Positions 7,430 to 17,378 of a DNA stretch of 34,288 nucleotides are shown here, piece after piece; position 1 is the first letter of the stretch; every line of letters starts with the position of its first letter. The DNA is taken from positions 1-34,288 of the forward strand of contig CANGPL010000029.1 in assembly GCA_947455725.1 (NCBI GenBank). Reading direction: 5' to 3'. The notes beneath the pieces are model-generated. The model was not told where the DNA came from and made no database searches. It saw only the letters and a program-made list of their open reading frames with translations. The position numbers were made by a program, and so were the translations under genes. Source of the stretch: Hyphomicrobiales bacterium (GTDB lineage: Bacteria > Pseudomonadota > Alphaproteobacteria > Rhizobiales > Beijerinckiaceae).

Positions 7430-8293
7430 CTAATGTGGCGACCGCGCCAACGCCCCAACCCCTTCCCGATAGGTCGGGTACCGCAACTCAACCCCTAACT
7501 CTTCTCGAATGAGCCGGTTCGAAACGCGCTTATTATCTGCGTAAAAACTCCGTGCCATTTCACTCATGACAGCCTGCTCAAAAGGCACTTCCGGCGGTGG
7601 CTCGCGGCCTGTCACTTGTGCGGCATAGAGTAAAACATCCTGCGGCGGGGCGGGCTCATTGTCCGAGACATTATAGACGGCCCCGTTGCGCGGTTTCGCC
7701 ATCGAGGCCAAGAGCACTTGCGCAATATCGTCGACATGGATGCGGTTGAACACCTGTCCTTTTTTGATCACGCGCTGCGCCCGTTGATCGAGATTGATAA
7801 TCGGGTTTCGTCCCGGTCCATAAATCCCCGCTAGCCTGAAAATCTGCGTCGCTTTGCCGGAGCGTTGACCCAACGCCAACCACGCTTGCTCCACCTCGAC
7901 CCGACGTTGCGTGCGGGCATGGCTCGGGTTCGGCGCAACGCTCTCATCCACCCAGCCACCATCGGCATCGCCATAGACGCCGATGGTCGAGAGATAGCCG
8001 ATCCATCTTATGCTTTTGGAGGTTTCAATCTCTTGCGCAAAGCGACGCAACACGGGATCACCCGCTTCATCCGGCCCAACCGATACGAGTACCGCATCAG
8101 CCTCGCTCAAGGCTTGGGCGATCCGAGAGTCGGCGCTCCCCTCGTTCAACACCACAACCTCGCATCCGGGCTTTGTTGTGCGCTCGGCTTTCTCGGCTGT
8201 TCGTACGGTCGCCACAACAGACGTAAACCGCCCCTCGGCAAAGCGTAAAAACGCCTCCGACGTAAAGCCCAATCCAAAAACCACCAGCTTCAT
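7430..8293 (-). CDS. NAD(P)-binding Rossmann-fold epimerase/reductase, YeeZ-like
   Basis: A 287-residue protein of the atypical short-chain dehydrogenase (NAD-dependent epimerase) class. It begins [15 protein letters not shown], a dinucleotide-binding glycine motif placed at the very N terminus, followed by [27 protein letters not shown] (the segment that usually carries the catalytic Ser and Tyr), [12 protein letters not shown] and HVDDIAQVL. The ATG at 8293 overlaps the queG stop by four bases (ATGA), so the two are translationally coupled; an extension to 8410 would run inside queG. Its substrate is unknown. The GST-queG-epimerase order suggests co-expression but does not define a pathway. 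Part of its 3' end is duplicated at 6684-6742. Confidence 0.85.
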   Translation of the reverse strand: MKLVVFGLGFTSEAFLRFAEGRFTSVVATVRTAEKAERTTKPGCEVVVLNEGSADSRIAQALSEADAVLVSVGPDEAGDPVLRRFAQEIETSKSIRWIGYLSTIGVYGDADGGWVDESVAPNPSHARTQRRVEVEQAWLALGQRSGKATQIFRLAGIYGPGRNPIINLDQRAQRVIKKGQVFNRIHVDDIAQVLLASMAKPRNGAVYNVSDNEPAPPQDVLLYAAQVTGREPPPEVPFEQAVMSEMARSFYADNKRVSNRLIREELGVELRYPTYREGVGALARSPH

Positions 8294-9519
8294 GGCTTCA
8301 TCATCCCCGCCTGCCATTCGTCCCTCACTGTAGGATCGGTTTCGCCCGGATGATAGCGTTCGCGCAAGCGGGCGAATGGTCCATCGGGCAAAAGCCGCGA
8401 CAGTGCCCACACCGCCGCCCCGCGCACCAAGGGCGAGGCATCGTCCAGAAGCCGCTCTGCTTCTGGAATAAGCGCCGCATCGCCCGAATTACCAACCGCG
8501 ATCAGCACATTGCGCATAAACCGGTCGCGCCCCGTGCGCTTCACCGGCGTGCCGGCAAATTTTGTGCGGAATGCCGCATCATCCAACTGCACAAGGTCAG
8601 CGAGTTTGGGTGCAGCAAATTCCTCCCGCGCCTGCAATTTGGCCTCTCTTGTGGCAACGGCAAATTTGTTCCACGGGCAAACCGCCAGACAATCATCGCA
8701 GCCAAAAATCCGGTTGCCTATTAGCGGCCTGAGCGTCCGGTCAATCGGCCCCTTATGCTCGATGGTGAGATAGGCAATGCATTTCCGCGAGTCGAGCTGA
8801 TAGGGCGCGGGGAACGCATCCGTCGGGCAGATCGAGAGGCACTTGGTGCAGCTCCCGCAATGGTCCGTCTCGGTCTCGTCGGGTGGCAATTCCAGCTTCG
8901 TAAAAATCGCCCCGAGAAAAAGCCAGCTGCCATGCTCGCGGGAGACGAGCACCGTGTGCTTGCCCTGCCATCCAAGGCCCGATGCGGCGGCGAGCGCCTT
9001 CTCCATCACGGGCGCGGTATCGACAAAAACCTTCACGGCCGGTTGGGACGCGGATTTATCGAAAACATTCAGTGAATCGGTGCTTTTTTGTATCTCAACT
9101 GGCCTGTTAGTTATCGTTGGATGGTGGTTATTCACCTCAACACTGGCATTATGTATCAAAGATTGAGCAATCTGCTTCAATCGCCCTTTCAGTACATCAT
9201 GGTAATCGCGCGACCGCGCATAGATGGAAATCGCCCCGAGCTCCGGTTTTTCAAGTATATCTAGGGGGTCAAAATCGGGCGCGTAAGACATTCCAAGCAT
9301 AATGATGCTTTTTACTTCAGGCCAAAGCTTTAAAGGGTCCGCCCGCTCCTCAATGCGGGTTTCCATCCAATCCATCGTGCCGTGGTAGCCCGCATCGAGA
9401 TAGGCCTTAAGCCGTTCTAAAGCCTCAGGTATCGCATCGGGCGTCGTGATCTTGATGGCGGAAAACCCCTCCGCCTCAGCCTTGGCGACCAACGCCGCTT
9501 TGAGCGCCTCGGGGGTCAG
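8290..9519 (-). CDS. queG: epoxyqueuosine reductase
   Basis: Cobalamin-dependent iron-sulfur enzyme that reduces epoxyqueuosine to queuosine at position 34 of tRNAs with GUN anticodons. Two ferredoxin-like cluster motifs are present, [12 protein letters not shown] and [14 protein letters not shown]. The family segments [11 protein letters not shown] and GLGWQGKHT precede them, and a HEAT-like tail ([13 protein letters not shown]) ends the protein. The start is unusual. No ATG fits: an in-frame TGA lies just upstream, and the candidates are a CTG at 9519, which overlaps the GST stop as CTGA, or a TTG at 9492. I use the CTG because it restores a normal N terminus ([18 protein letters not shown]). 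A low-complexity insert of about 30 residues lies between [13 protein letters not shown] and VKVFVDTA. Confidence 0.92.
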   Translation of the reverse strand: MTPEALKAALVAKAEAEGFSAIKITTPDAIPEALERLKAYLDAGYHGTMDWMETRIEERADPLKLWPEVKSIIMLGMSYAPDFDPLDILEKPELGAISIYARSRDYHDVLKGRLKQIAQSLIHNASVEVNNHHPTITNRPVEIQKSTDSLNVFDKSASQPAVKVFVDTAPVMEKALAAASGLGWQGKHTVLVSREHGSWLFLGAIFTKLELPPDETETDHCGSCTKCLSICPTDAFPAPYQLDSRKCIAYLTIEHKGPIDRTLRPLIGNRIFGCDDCLAVCPWNKFAVATREAKLQAREEFAAPKLADLVQLDDAAFRTKFAGTPVKRTGRDRFMRNVLIAVGNSGDAALIPEAERLLDDASPLVRGAAVWALSRLLPDGPFARLRERYHPGETDPTVRDEWQAGMMKP

Positions 9520-10208
9520 AAATCAAGGTCCGAATAATGCGCCGAAGGGTCCATTCCAGCCACCCGATCAGCGAGCAGAGGACGAAACGACGGACGCGAT
9601 TTTATTCTTTGATACCAAGCCTTTGCGGCGTCATTGGTCGACCATGGCACATCGCCCAAATAGTCCGCCACCGACAATTGCGCCGCTGCCGCGAGATCGG
9701 CATAAGTCAGCCGCGAACCGCCCAGCCAATTCCGATTGGCCATCAAATAGCCGATATAGGACAAATGATAGCGCACATTGTTCCGGGCAGCCCGGATCGC
9801 CGCCATATCGGGCGGCCCGCCACCCTGCTCGGCACTCATGAATCGTTTGTTGATTTTCTCATGCACAAGGTAGCCCGTTACCTCGTCAAACATCTTGCCA
9901 TTGAACCAGTCGAGCAAGCGGCGCACCTCTGCGCGTTCCAAGGGTCCATCCGGCAAAAAGCGATGTTCACCAAGGGCTAAACCCCTTGTTTCATCAAGAT
10001 ATTCCGCAATAACGCTAGCGCCCGGCAAAGGCCCCGTTTGCTCTTCCACAAACACCGGCGTGGTACCAGCAGGGTTCATGAGCATGAAGTCGCGCCGTCG
10101 CTCCCAAACGCGTTCTTCGATCAGCGTCACCGTGAAGCCAAGCTCGCCTAAAACCAGCCGAATGAAGCGGGAATGAGGACAAAAAGCGGAATGATACAAT
10201 GTGGACAT
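9516..10208 (-). CDS. glutathione S-transferase family protein
   Basis: A 230-residue cytosolic protein with an N-terminal thioredoxin-like GST domain ([17 protein letters not shown], then [12 protein letters not shown] with the cis-Pro turn, then [11 protein letters not shown] with the glutathione gamma-glutamyl-binding position) and an alpha-helical C-terminal domain ending [18 protein letters not shown], a typical GST tail. The frame is open well upstream, into nth, but homology begins only at the ATG at 10208. The CPHS motif could serve as a redox or glutathione-binding cysteine. The stop overlaps the queG start. The specific substrate cannot be predicted. A gap of 133 bases separates it from nth; I see no clear signal in that gap. 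Confidence 0.9.
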   Translation of the reverse strand: MSTLYHSAFCPHSRFIRLVLGELGFTVTLIEERVWERRRDFMLMNPAGTTPVFVEEQTGPLPGASVIAEYLDETRGLALGEHRFLPDGPLERAEVRRLLDWFNGKMFDEVTGYLVHEKINKRFMSAEQGGGPPDMAAIRAARNNVRYHLSYIGYLMANRNWLGGSRLTYADLAAAAQLSVADYLGDVPWSTNDAAKAWYQRIKSRPSFRPLLADRVAGMDPSAHYSDLDF

Positions 10209-10341
10209 AAGGGATTTGGGTTCCAGTACCAGAATGCCAACAACACCACCGACGGATGATTCGATCCCATCGACGCACTCCTGAAGCGTATAGATTCCAC
10301 ACGATTGGGAAACAACCCGCCTTCTGGGCTGCAAATGCGCT

Positions 10342-11049
10342 TTATTGCCGAGGCGGCTCCGATTTCGGCTTGAATTTGCATAAATCCGCGATCGGGCATC
10401 GCCAACACTCCGGCGTTCGGGCTTTACAAAGGTAGCGGCCATGCAAGATCAGCCAATGATGCGCATGAAGCCCGAATTCCTTTGGAATCACAGCCTCTAA
10501 GCCCTTTTCAATCGCTTCAGGCGTCTTGCCAATAGCGAGCGGTATGCGGTTCGAAACACGGAAAACATGGGTATCCACCGCCATTGTCGACCAGCCAAAC
10601 GCCATATTCAGCACCACATTGGCCGTTTTACGCCCAACACCAGGCAAAGCCTGCAACGCCTCGCGGTCTTCGGGCACCACGCTATTGTGATGGTCGATCA
10701 GGGCCTGCGACAAGGCGATAACATTTTTAGCCTTGGTCCGGAAAAGACCAATGACTTTCACGTATTCCCGCACTTTATCTTCGCCCAACCCCACCATTTT
10801 TTCGGGCGTATCGGCGATTTTGAACAAAGCGCGCGTTGCCTTGTTCACCCCGGCATCGGTGGCCTGTGCGGATAAAACAACCGCAACCAGCAGGGTATAC
10901 GCGTTAATATGCTCGAGTTCCCCCTTTGGTTCGGGGTCAATCTCGGAAAATCGACGAAAAACTTCCGCAATATCGGCTTTGGCCAAAGGCTTAGGAGCCG
11001 CGGCCTTTCGCCTCGTCGGTTTTGCAGGTTTAGACGGTTTTGTTGCCAT
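10342..11049 (-). CDS. nth: endonuclease III (DNA glycosylase/AP lyase)
   Basis: Bifunctional glycosylase/AP lyase removing oxidised pyrimidines in base excision repair. The 235-residue product has the helix-hairpin-helix LPGVGRKTA (135-143) with catalytic Lys141, VDTHVFR with Asp159, and the [4Fe-4S] cysteines C208, C215, C218 and C224 in the canonical C-x6-C-x2-C-x5-C spacing. An extra N-terminal stretch of about 25 residues rich in Lys, Pro and Ala (MATKPSKPAKPTRRKAAAPK) is absent from the 211-residue E. coli enzyme and may help DNA binding. The ATG at 11049 has only a weak ribosome site. It diverges from the DUF2244 gene across 43 bases. Confidence 0.96.
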   Translation of the reverse strand: MATKPSKPAKPTRRKAAAPKPLAKADIAEVFRRFSEIDPEPKGELEHINAYTLLVAVVLSAQATDAGVNKATRALFKIADTPEKMVGLGEDKVREYVKVIGLFRTKAKNVIALSQALIDHHNSVVPEDREALQALPGVGRKTANVVLNMAFGWSTMAVDTHVFRVSNRIPLAIGKTPEAIEKGLEAVIPKEFGLHAHHWLILHGRYLCKARTPECWRCPIADLCKFKPKSEPPRQ

Positions 11050-11092
11050 GATGACCGCGATATAAGAGACTTTATGGAAGGCGGGCAAGCGC

Positions 11093-11584
11093 ATGACGGA
11101 CGTAATCGACACTCCCTTGTTCCAAACCATTCTCCGGCCCCACCGGTCCTTGAAGCTGGGCGGCTTCAGGCTCGTGATGGCACTTGTCGCGGGCGCCAGC
11201 TTTTTTGCGAGCCTTCCCTTCGTGATCTTGGGGTTTTGGCCCGTTGCCGGCTTTTACGGGCTTGATGTTCTCCTGCTCTATTTTGCCTTCAAGTCGAATT
11301 ATCACGCCGCGCAGCATTTTGAGGAAGTGATCATTAGCCCTTTCGAACTCTTGCTGCGTAAGGTCTCCCCCGAGGGCCAAGCCCGAGAATGGCGATTTAA
11401 TCCAGTCTGGACACGTCTTGTCGCCGAGGAGCATGAAGAATTCGGTGTTACCCACTTAGCCATCGTGTCCCGCGGCCAGAGCGTTGCTGTAGGCCATTTT
11501 CTGGGCGCCGACGATAAAGCGGCGCTGCACCAACGCCTGTCGCGCGCTCTGGGTGAGGCCAAGCGAGGCCCGGTCTATTCATAA
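11093..11584 (+). CDS. DUF2244 domain-containing membrane protein
   Basis: A 163-residue protein matching my memory of the DUF2244 family, which is common beside nth in alphaproteobacteria. The N-terminal segment LFQTILRPHRSL is characteristic. Two hydrophobic helices follow (about residues 25-45 and 48-66, with a short turn near GFWP), then a soluble C-terminal domain with FELLLRKVSPEG, WRFNPVWTRL and a final LGADDKAALHQRLSRAL helix. The function is unknown; the topology suggests a cytoplasmic beta-rich domain tethered to the inner membrane. The ATG at 11093 has a GGAAGG element about 13 bases upstream. An 81-base gap separates it from the next gene. Confidence 0.85.
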   Translation: MTDVIDTPLFQTILRPHRSLKLGGFRLVMALVAGASFFASLPFVILGFWPVAGFYGLDVLLLYFAFKSNYHAAQHFEEVIISPFELLLRKVSPEGQAREWRFNPVWTRLVAEEHEEFGVTHLAIVSRGQSVAVGHFLGADDKAALHQRLSRALGEAKRGPVYS

Positions 11585-11665
11585 TCGCGTTTGTCCATCG
11601 GTTTCGGGTGTTCGAGACGGATCAAGCTTGCTAGGTGAAAGCATGAATTGCCGATGGAGCCCTTC

Positions 11666-12532
11666 ATGACCGCTTTCGAAGCCGATACGCACGCTGATTA
11701 CGACAAGGTTCGCAAGACGCTGGCCTACATCACCGATCATTGGCGGGACCAGCCCTCTCTGGACGAGATTGCGGCGCATGTAGGCCTCTCTGAGCCCCAT
11801 CTGCACCATGTCTTCCGCCGCTGGTCTGGCCTGTCGCCTAAGGCCTTCCTGCAGGCTATAACGCTTGATCATGCCCGCTCGCTTTTACGCGATTCGGCTT
11901 CCGTCCTTGATACTGCCTATGAAGTTGGGCTTTCGGGTCCTGGTCGCTTACATGATCTCTTCGTTACCCATGAAGCGATGTCACCGGGTGACTGGAAGGC
12001 GGGCGGTCAAGGGCTAACTTTGCGCTACGGGTACCATCCGTCGCCCTTTGGCGAGGCAATTGCGGTTGCAACCGATCGCGGCCTGTCGGGCCTCGGCTTT
12101 GTAGATGCCGGGGACCGATCAGCCGCCTTGGCCGATATGGTGCGGCGTTGGCCCAAGGCGATCTTTGTTCAAGATCAGGAGCTCACAGCTCCCCTTGCTG
12201 CCCGTGCCTTTGATCCCAGCCTCTGGAAGCCAGAAACGCCTCTTCGCGTGGTGTTTATCGGGACAGATTTCGAAGTGCGGGTCTGGGAAACGCTGCTTCG
12301 TATCCCGCTCGGCAGTGCAACGACCTACTCGACCTTGGCTGAAACCTTAGGAAAACCTAAGGCCGCTCGTGCGGTCGGCGGTGCGGTTGGGCGTAATCCG
12401 GTCTCCTTCGTGGTGCCCTGTCACAGAGTGATCGGAAAATCCGGCGCATTGACCGGATATCACTGGGGTTTGACCCGCAAACAGGCCATTCTCGGATGGG
12501 AAGCTGGCCAGCTAGGTAGCTTCAACGAATAA
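11666..12532 (+). CDS. Ada-like AraC-type regulator fused to O6-methylguanine-DNA methyltransferase
   Basis: A 288-residue two-domain protein. An AraC-type helix-turn-helix domain (about residues 15-110; LDEIAAHVGLSEPHLHHVFRR, then LDTAYEVGLSGPGRLHDLF) is followed by a methyltransferase domain with FEVRVWETLLRIPLG, RAVGGAVGRNP and the active-site PCHRVIG, whose acceptor Cys is residue 252. This domain removes methyl groups from O6-methylguanine in a suicide reaction. The N-terminal methylphosphotriester-sensing cysteine domain of E. coli Ada is missing, so activation would have to be triggered otherwise. The ATG at 11666 has GGAG six bases upstream; in-frame ATG 11654 and TTG 11648 are alternatives. 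Self-regulation is likely but no operator is visible. Confidence 0.9.
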   Translation: MTAFEADTHADYDKVRKTLAYITDHWRDQPSLDEIAAHVGLSEPHLHHVFRRWSGLSPKAFLQAITLDHARSLLRDSASVLDTAYEVGLSGPGRLHDLFVTHEAMSPGDWKAGGQGLTLRYGYHPSPFGEAIAVATDRGLSGLGFVDAGDRSAALADMVRRWPKAIFVQDQELTAPLAARAFDPSLWKPETPLRVVFIGTDFEVRVWETLLRIPLGSATTYSTLAETLGKPKAARAVGGAVGRNPVSFVVPCHRVIGKSGALTGYHWGLTRKQAILGWEAGQLGSFNE

Positions 12533-12580
12533 ATCACGAAGGCAAAGTGTAGATTCTTCGTGTTTCTACGAGAAACGCTT

Positions 12581-12609
12581 CTTGAAGCCTCTAGGGCACC
12601 CCCCTATAT
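12581..12609 (+). promoter_or_regulatory. RpoH (heat-shock sigma) promoter of dnaK
   Basis: CTTGAAG at 12581-12587 and CCCCTATAT at 12601-12609 match the -35 and -10 of RpoH-type promoters (CTTGAA, then a C-rich block with TAT-T in alphaproteobacteria) with the correct spacing. Transcription should begin near 12616, leaving a leader of about 135 bases before the dnaK ATG. The match is direct; activity is inferred from the known heat-shock control of dnaK. Confidence 0.85.
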
Positions 12610-12623
12610 ACCCCCTCGAAGCT

Positions 12624-12718
12624 GGACCGCACGGTCCTAAATTTTGGAGATCGGCAAATAACTTAAAAGGCAAAAGGCCTTTTGTTGTTTGCCAGCGTCG
12701 GCACCGCCTTTGGGGTGC
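12624..12718 (+). promoter_or_regulatory. structured 5' leader of dnaK with three hairpins
   Basis: Within the presumed leader are: a short stem GGACC/GGTCC (12624-12637); a long stem-loop at 12653-12693 whose outer 10-base arms GGCAAATAAC/GTTGTTTGCC pair with one G-T wobble, and whose inner arms AAAAGGC/GCCTTTT enclose AAAAG; and a weaker stem GCACC/GGTGC (12701-12718). The ribosome site GGGGAAG, about nine bases before the ATG, lies outside them. The long hairpin could stabilise the mRNA or act as an attenuator, since its right arm is T-rich. It is not an obvious RNA thermometer because it does not cover the ribosome site. Confidence 0.55.
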
Positions 12719-12750
12719 GATGATCTCGCTATGACAGGGGAAGCAGTAGT

Positions 12751-14682
<1,932 letters not shown>

Positions 14683-14706
14683 GCGTAGCCGTTTTTCAAC
14701 ATAAGG

Positions 14707-14735
14707 CCCGGCACATAACTGTGTCGGGTTTTGTT
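14707..14735 (+). terminator. terminator-like hairpin between dnaK and dnaJ
   Basis: CCCGGCACA (14707-14715) pairs with TGTGTCGGG (14720-14728) through one G-T wobble around a short loop, and TTTTGTT follows. This is a plausible Rho-independent terminator or attenuator that would leave dnaJ at a lower level than dnaK by partial read-through. No separate dnaJ promoter is obvious in the 49 bases that remain. Confidence 0.65.
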
Positions 14736-14784
14736 GTGAGAAGGCCACTATCCGCGTTCGAAACGGATTGAATATGGATCAGGC

Positions 14785-15918
14785 ATGAGCAAGCGCGATT
14801 ACTACGAAATACTAGGCGTAAACCGTTCGGCGACCGATGCTGAGCTTAAATCAGCCTTTCGCAAACTCGCGATGCAACATCATCCTGATAAAAACCCAGG
14901 AAACGCCGAAGCGGAAGCAAAATTCAAAGAGTTGAACGAAGCCTATCAGATGTTATCTGATGGTCAGAAGCGCGCGGCGTATGATCGTTATGGCCATGAG
15001 GCTTTCGAACAAAACGGCGGCGGCGGGGGCTTCGGCTTCAACGGCGATTTTGGATCTTCAATGGCCGATATTTTTGAAGATTTGTTCGGCGGCATGGGTG
15101 GCCGTGGGCAACGGCGGTCCGATGGCCGTGAACGCGGTTCCGATCTGCGTTACAATTTGGAAATTGCCCTAGAAGATGCCTATAACGGTAAGACGGAGAC
15201 TCTTACTATTCCGACAGCTGTAACCTGCGAACCATGCAGTGGAACCGGTGCTAAGCCAGGAACCAAGGCTAAAGCCTGCCCAACTTGCGGCGGGCATGGA
15301 AGAGTTAGAGCGAGCCAAGGCTTCTTCTCAATTGAACGGACATGCCCAAAATGCCAAGGGCGTGGCGAAATTATTCAAGATCCGTGCACTTCATGCCGCG
15401 GCGCAGGGCGCGTTACAACGGATCGAACGCTTTCCGTCAATATTCCTCCCGGCGTTGAGGATGGAACGCGCATTCGTCTCTCGGGTGAGGGCGAAGGTGG
15501 GTTGCGAGGCGGCCCATCGGGTGATCTGTATATTTTTCTCTCGGTCAAATCACACCGCTATTTCCAAAGAGACGGTGCCGATCTTTACTGCCGGGTACCA
15601 ATTTCAATGGTTACCGCAGCCCTCGGCGGTGAATTGCGCGTTCCCATGATGGATGGTGAGATGAAAGTTGTTTCCGTTCCAGAGGGAACCCAGTCCGGCA
15701 AACAGATTAAGCTCCGTGGTAAAGGCATGCCCGTTTTAAGGTCGCGCGATCATGGCGATCTTTACATTCAGGTTTCTGTTGAGACACCACAAAAACTGAC
15801 GGCACGACAAAAAGAGTTGCTGAAAGAATTTGAGGCTGAAAGCTCGAAAGACACACAGCCCGAGAGCGCGGGATTTTTTAATAAAATGAAGGAATTTTTT
15901 GCGGGCGGCGCTGAATAG
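14785..15918 (+). CDS. dnaJ: co-chaperone DnaJ (Hsp40)
   Basis: Stimulates DnaK ATPase and delivers unfolded substrates. The 377-residue type I protein has a J domain with HPD at 33-35, then a Gly/Phe-rich linker ([13 protein letters not shown]). The zinc domain has four CxxCxGxG repeats ([32 protein letters not shown]). The C-terminal substrate-binding region includes [17 protein letters not shown], and the tail ends [14 protein letters not shown]. All functional elements are intact. The start at 14785 gives the standard [13 protein letters not shown] terminus. It lies 102 bases after dnaK, behind a terminator-like hairpin, and is followed within 50 bases by the methyltransferase gene. Confidence 0.99.
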   Translation: MSKRDYYEILGVNRSATDAELKSAFRKLAMQHHPDKNPGNAEAEAKFKELNEAYQMLSDGQKRAAYDRYGHEAFEQNGGGGGFGFNGDFGSSMADIFEDLFGGMGGRGQRRSDGRERGSDLRYNLEIALEDAYNGKTETLTIPTAVTCEPCSGTGAKPGTKAKACPTCGGHGRVRASQGFFSIERTCPKCQGRGEIIQDPCTSCRGAGRVTTDRTLSVNIPPGVEDGTRIRLSGEGEGGLRGGPSGDLYIFLSVKSHRYFQRDGADLYCRVPISMVTAALGGELRVPMMDGEMKVVSVPEGTQSGKQIKLRGKGMPVLRSRDHGDLYIQVSVETPQKLTARQKELLKEFEAESSKDTQPESAGFFNKMKEFFAGGAE

Positions 15919-15966
15919 AGTAAACATCCGAATTGTTTGCCATGCTCGCAATCGGTCAGATCGAGC

Positions 15967-16551
15967 ATGGCATTCATCAGCGATTTCCGCGACGCAGCCC
16001 TCTTTTTTAAGGCGTGGATCGACAAGCCGATGGTTATGGGCGCAATTGCGCCTTCTGGCTTAGCTCTGACGGCTGTCGTGTCTAAACAGGTGGATCCCAA
16101 TTCCCGCGGACCTATCATCGAACTCGGACCAGGCACAGGGGTTATGGCTGAAGCGCTCGTGTTGCGGGGTATCGATCCAAAAAGATTGATCCTGATCGAA
16201 TTTAACAAGGCATTTTGTCATTTATTATCGGATCGTTTCAAAGGAGCTACGATCATCAATGGCGACGCCTATCAAATTAAAAAATCGCTCGAGCCGCTTA
16301 ATTTGTCACCGACTGCAGCCATCATTTCCGGTTTACCTTTGTATTCGCGCCCCCAAGAGGAGCGAATAAAGCTTGTTCGGGATGCGTTTCATTTTATGGC
16401 TCCAAATACTCCCTTTATTCAATTCTCTTACGCGCCGGCATCACCAATTCCTGTTGGTCTGAAGGATATCGAAGTCGCAGGCTTGCCTTTGGTCTGGCGA
16501 AATCTTCCACCAGCCCGCGTCTGGATATACCGAAAACGGCAAATTGCTTGA
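15967..16551 (+). CDS. phospholipid N-methyltransferase-like (PmtA-type) SAM-dependent methyltransferase
   Basis: A 194-residue class I methyltransferase with motif [12 protein letters not shown] (about residues 50-60), an acidic position in [10 protein letters not shown], and SGLPLYSRP, close to the SGLPL motif of PmtA-type phosphatidylethanolamine N-methyltransferases, which make phosphatidylcholine. The N terminus [19 protein letters not shown] resembles the KPMxVGAIAPSS segment of the same group. The fold is shared with KsgA-type rRNA dimethylases, so automatic labels may say rRNA adenine methyltransferase, but the short length and SGLPL fit phospholipid methylation better. The ATG at 15967 is used; the ribosome site is weak. 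It commonly follows dnaJ in this order. Confidence 0.78.
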   Translation: MAFISDFRDAALFFKAWIDKPMVMGAIAPSGLALTAVVSKQVDPNSRGPIIELGPGTGVMAEALVLRGIDPKRLILIEFNKAFCHLLSDRFKGATIINGDAYQIKKSLEPLNLSPTAAIISGLPLYSRPQEERIKLVRDAFHFMAPNTPFIQFSYAPASPIPVGLKDIEVAGLPLVWRNLPPARVWIYRKRQIA

Positions 16552-16607
16552 TATCAGAGCTCGAATCTGGGATCGCAAATACGTATTCCAGAAAAGAGTG
16601 GCAAGCC

Positions 16608-17312
16608 ATGGCTAACATCGACCCCCGCGACCGGATGATTGTAGCGCTTGACCTTCCAAGTGCGGGTGACGCGCGAGCAATGGTCCGCGAACTCGGTGAT
16701 AGCGTTAATTTCTACAAGATTGGCATGGAGCTTGTTTATGCGGGCGGGCTTGAGCTTGTTCGCGAGCTTTCTTCAAAGGGGAAGAAGGTATTTTTAGACC
16801 TAAAGCTTCATGACATTCCGAATACGGTCGAAAAGGCTACTCAGCGAGTCGCCGATTTGGGCGCTACTTTTCTTACCGTCCATGCCTTTCCGCAAACGAT
16901 GAAGGCTGCCTTGAAGGGTAAGGGGTCAAGCTCGCTGCGAATTCTCGGTGTGACTGTCATGACTTCCTATGATGATGCCGACCTGATCGAGGCTGGCTAT
17001 TCGATGGGCGTTAAGGATCTGGTTGCGCATCGGGCGCAGCAGGCTAAAATCATCGGCATCGACGGACTAATTTTATCGCCCGAGGAAGTAGCCAGTATGC
17101 GCGCCCTGATTGGCTCGCGCCTTACCCTCATAACGCCTGGAATTAGGCCAAAAGGTTCTGAGATAGGCGACCAAAAGCGCGTAATGACTCCGGGAGACGC
17201 GATAAGTGCCGGTGCAGATTACTTAGTGATTGGTCGGCCCATCACCTCGGCATCCGACCCCAAACGTGTCGCCGAAGCGGTTAGTGATGAAATTTCATCA
17301 GTGCTCGGTTGA
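16608..17312 (+). CDS. pyrF: orotidine 5'-phosphate decarboxylase
   Basis: Last step of UMP synthesis, decarboxylating OMP in the cytosol. The 234-residue protein starts [11 protein letters not shown], has FYKIGMEL, the catalytic [13 protein letters not shown] with the Asp64, Lys66 and Asp69 tetrad residues, LTVHAF, LILSPEE, the phosphate-gripping [18 protein letters not shown] and finally [10 protein letters not shown]. The chosen ATG at 16608 gives the expected N terminus ([10 protein letters not shown]). The frame is also open to a TTG at 16548 that overlaps the stop of the preceding gene, so coupled translation from there cannot be wholly excluded. All catalytic residues are present. Confidence 0.97.
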   Translation: MANIDPRDRMIVALDLPSAGDARAMVRELGDSVNFYKIGMELVYAGGLELVRELSSKGKKVFLDLKLHDIPNTVEKATQRVADLGATFLTVHAFPQTMKAALKGKGSSSLRILGVTVMTSYDDADLIEAGYSMGVKDLVAHRAQQAKIIGIDGLILSPEEVASMRALIGSRLTLITPGIRPKGSEIGDQKRVMTPGDAISAGADYLVIGRPITSASDPKRVAEAVSDEISSVLG

Positions 17313-17378
17313 CCAAGTTGCCTCAATCGCGTTTTGTGCGGCAATCAAATTAGTCGAAGAAAAAAGAGAACGGCCCCA

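Noticed and set aside
12535-12562. Inverted repeat CACGAA/TTCGTG after the Ada-like gene, considered as its terminator
   Set aside because: The stem is only six base pairs with a 16-base loop and no T tract.
12533-12750. Search for a CIRCE operator (TTAGCACTC, 9 bases, GAGTGCTAA) before dnaK, and likewise before grpE and hrcA
   Set aside because: No such inverted repeat is present. HrcA control of these genes is not supported by this sequence.
15967-16551. Annotation as 16S rRNA adenine dimethyltransferase (KsgA)
   Set aside because: The protein is too short, lacks the KsgA C-terminal domain and carries SGLPL as in phospholipid methyltransferases.
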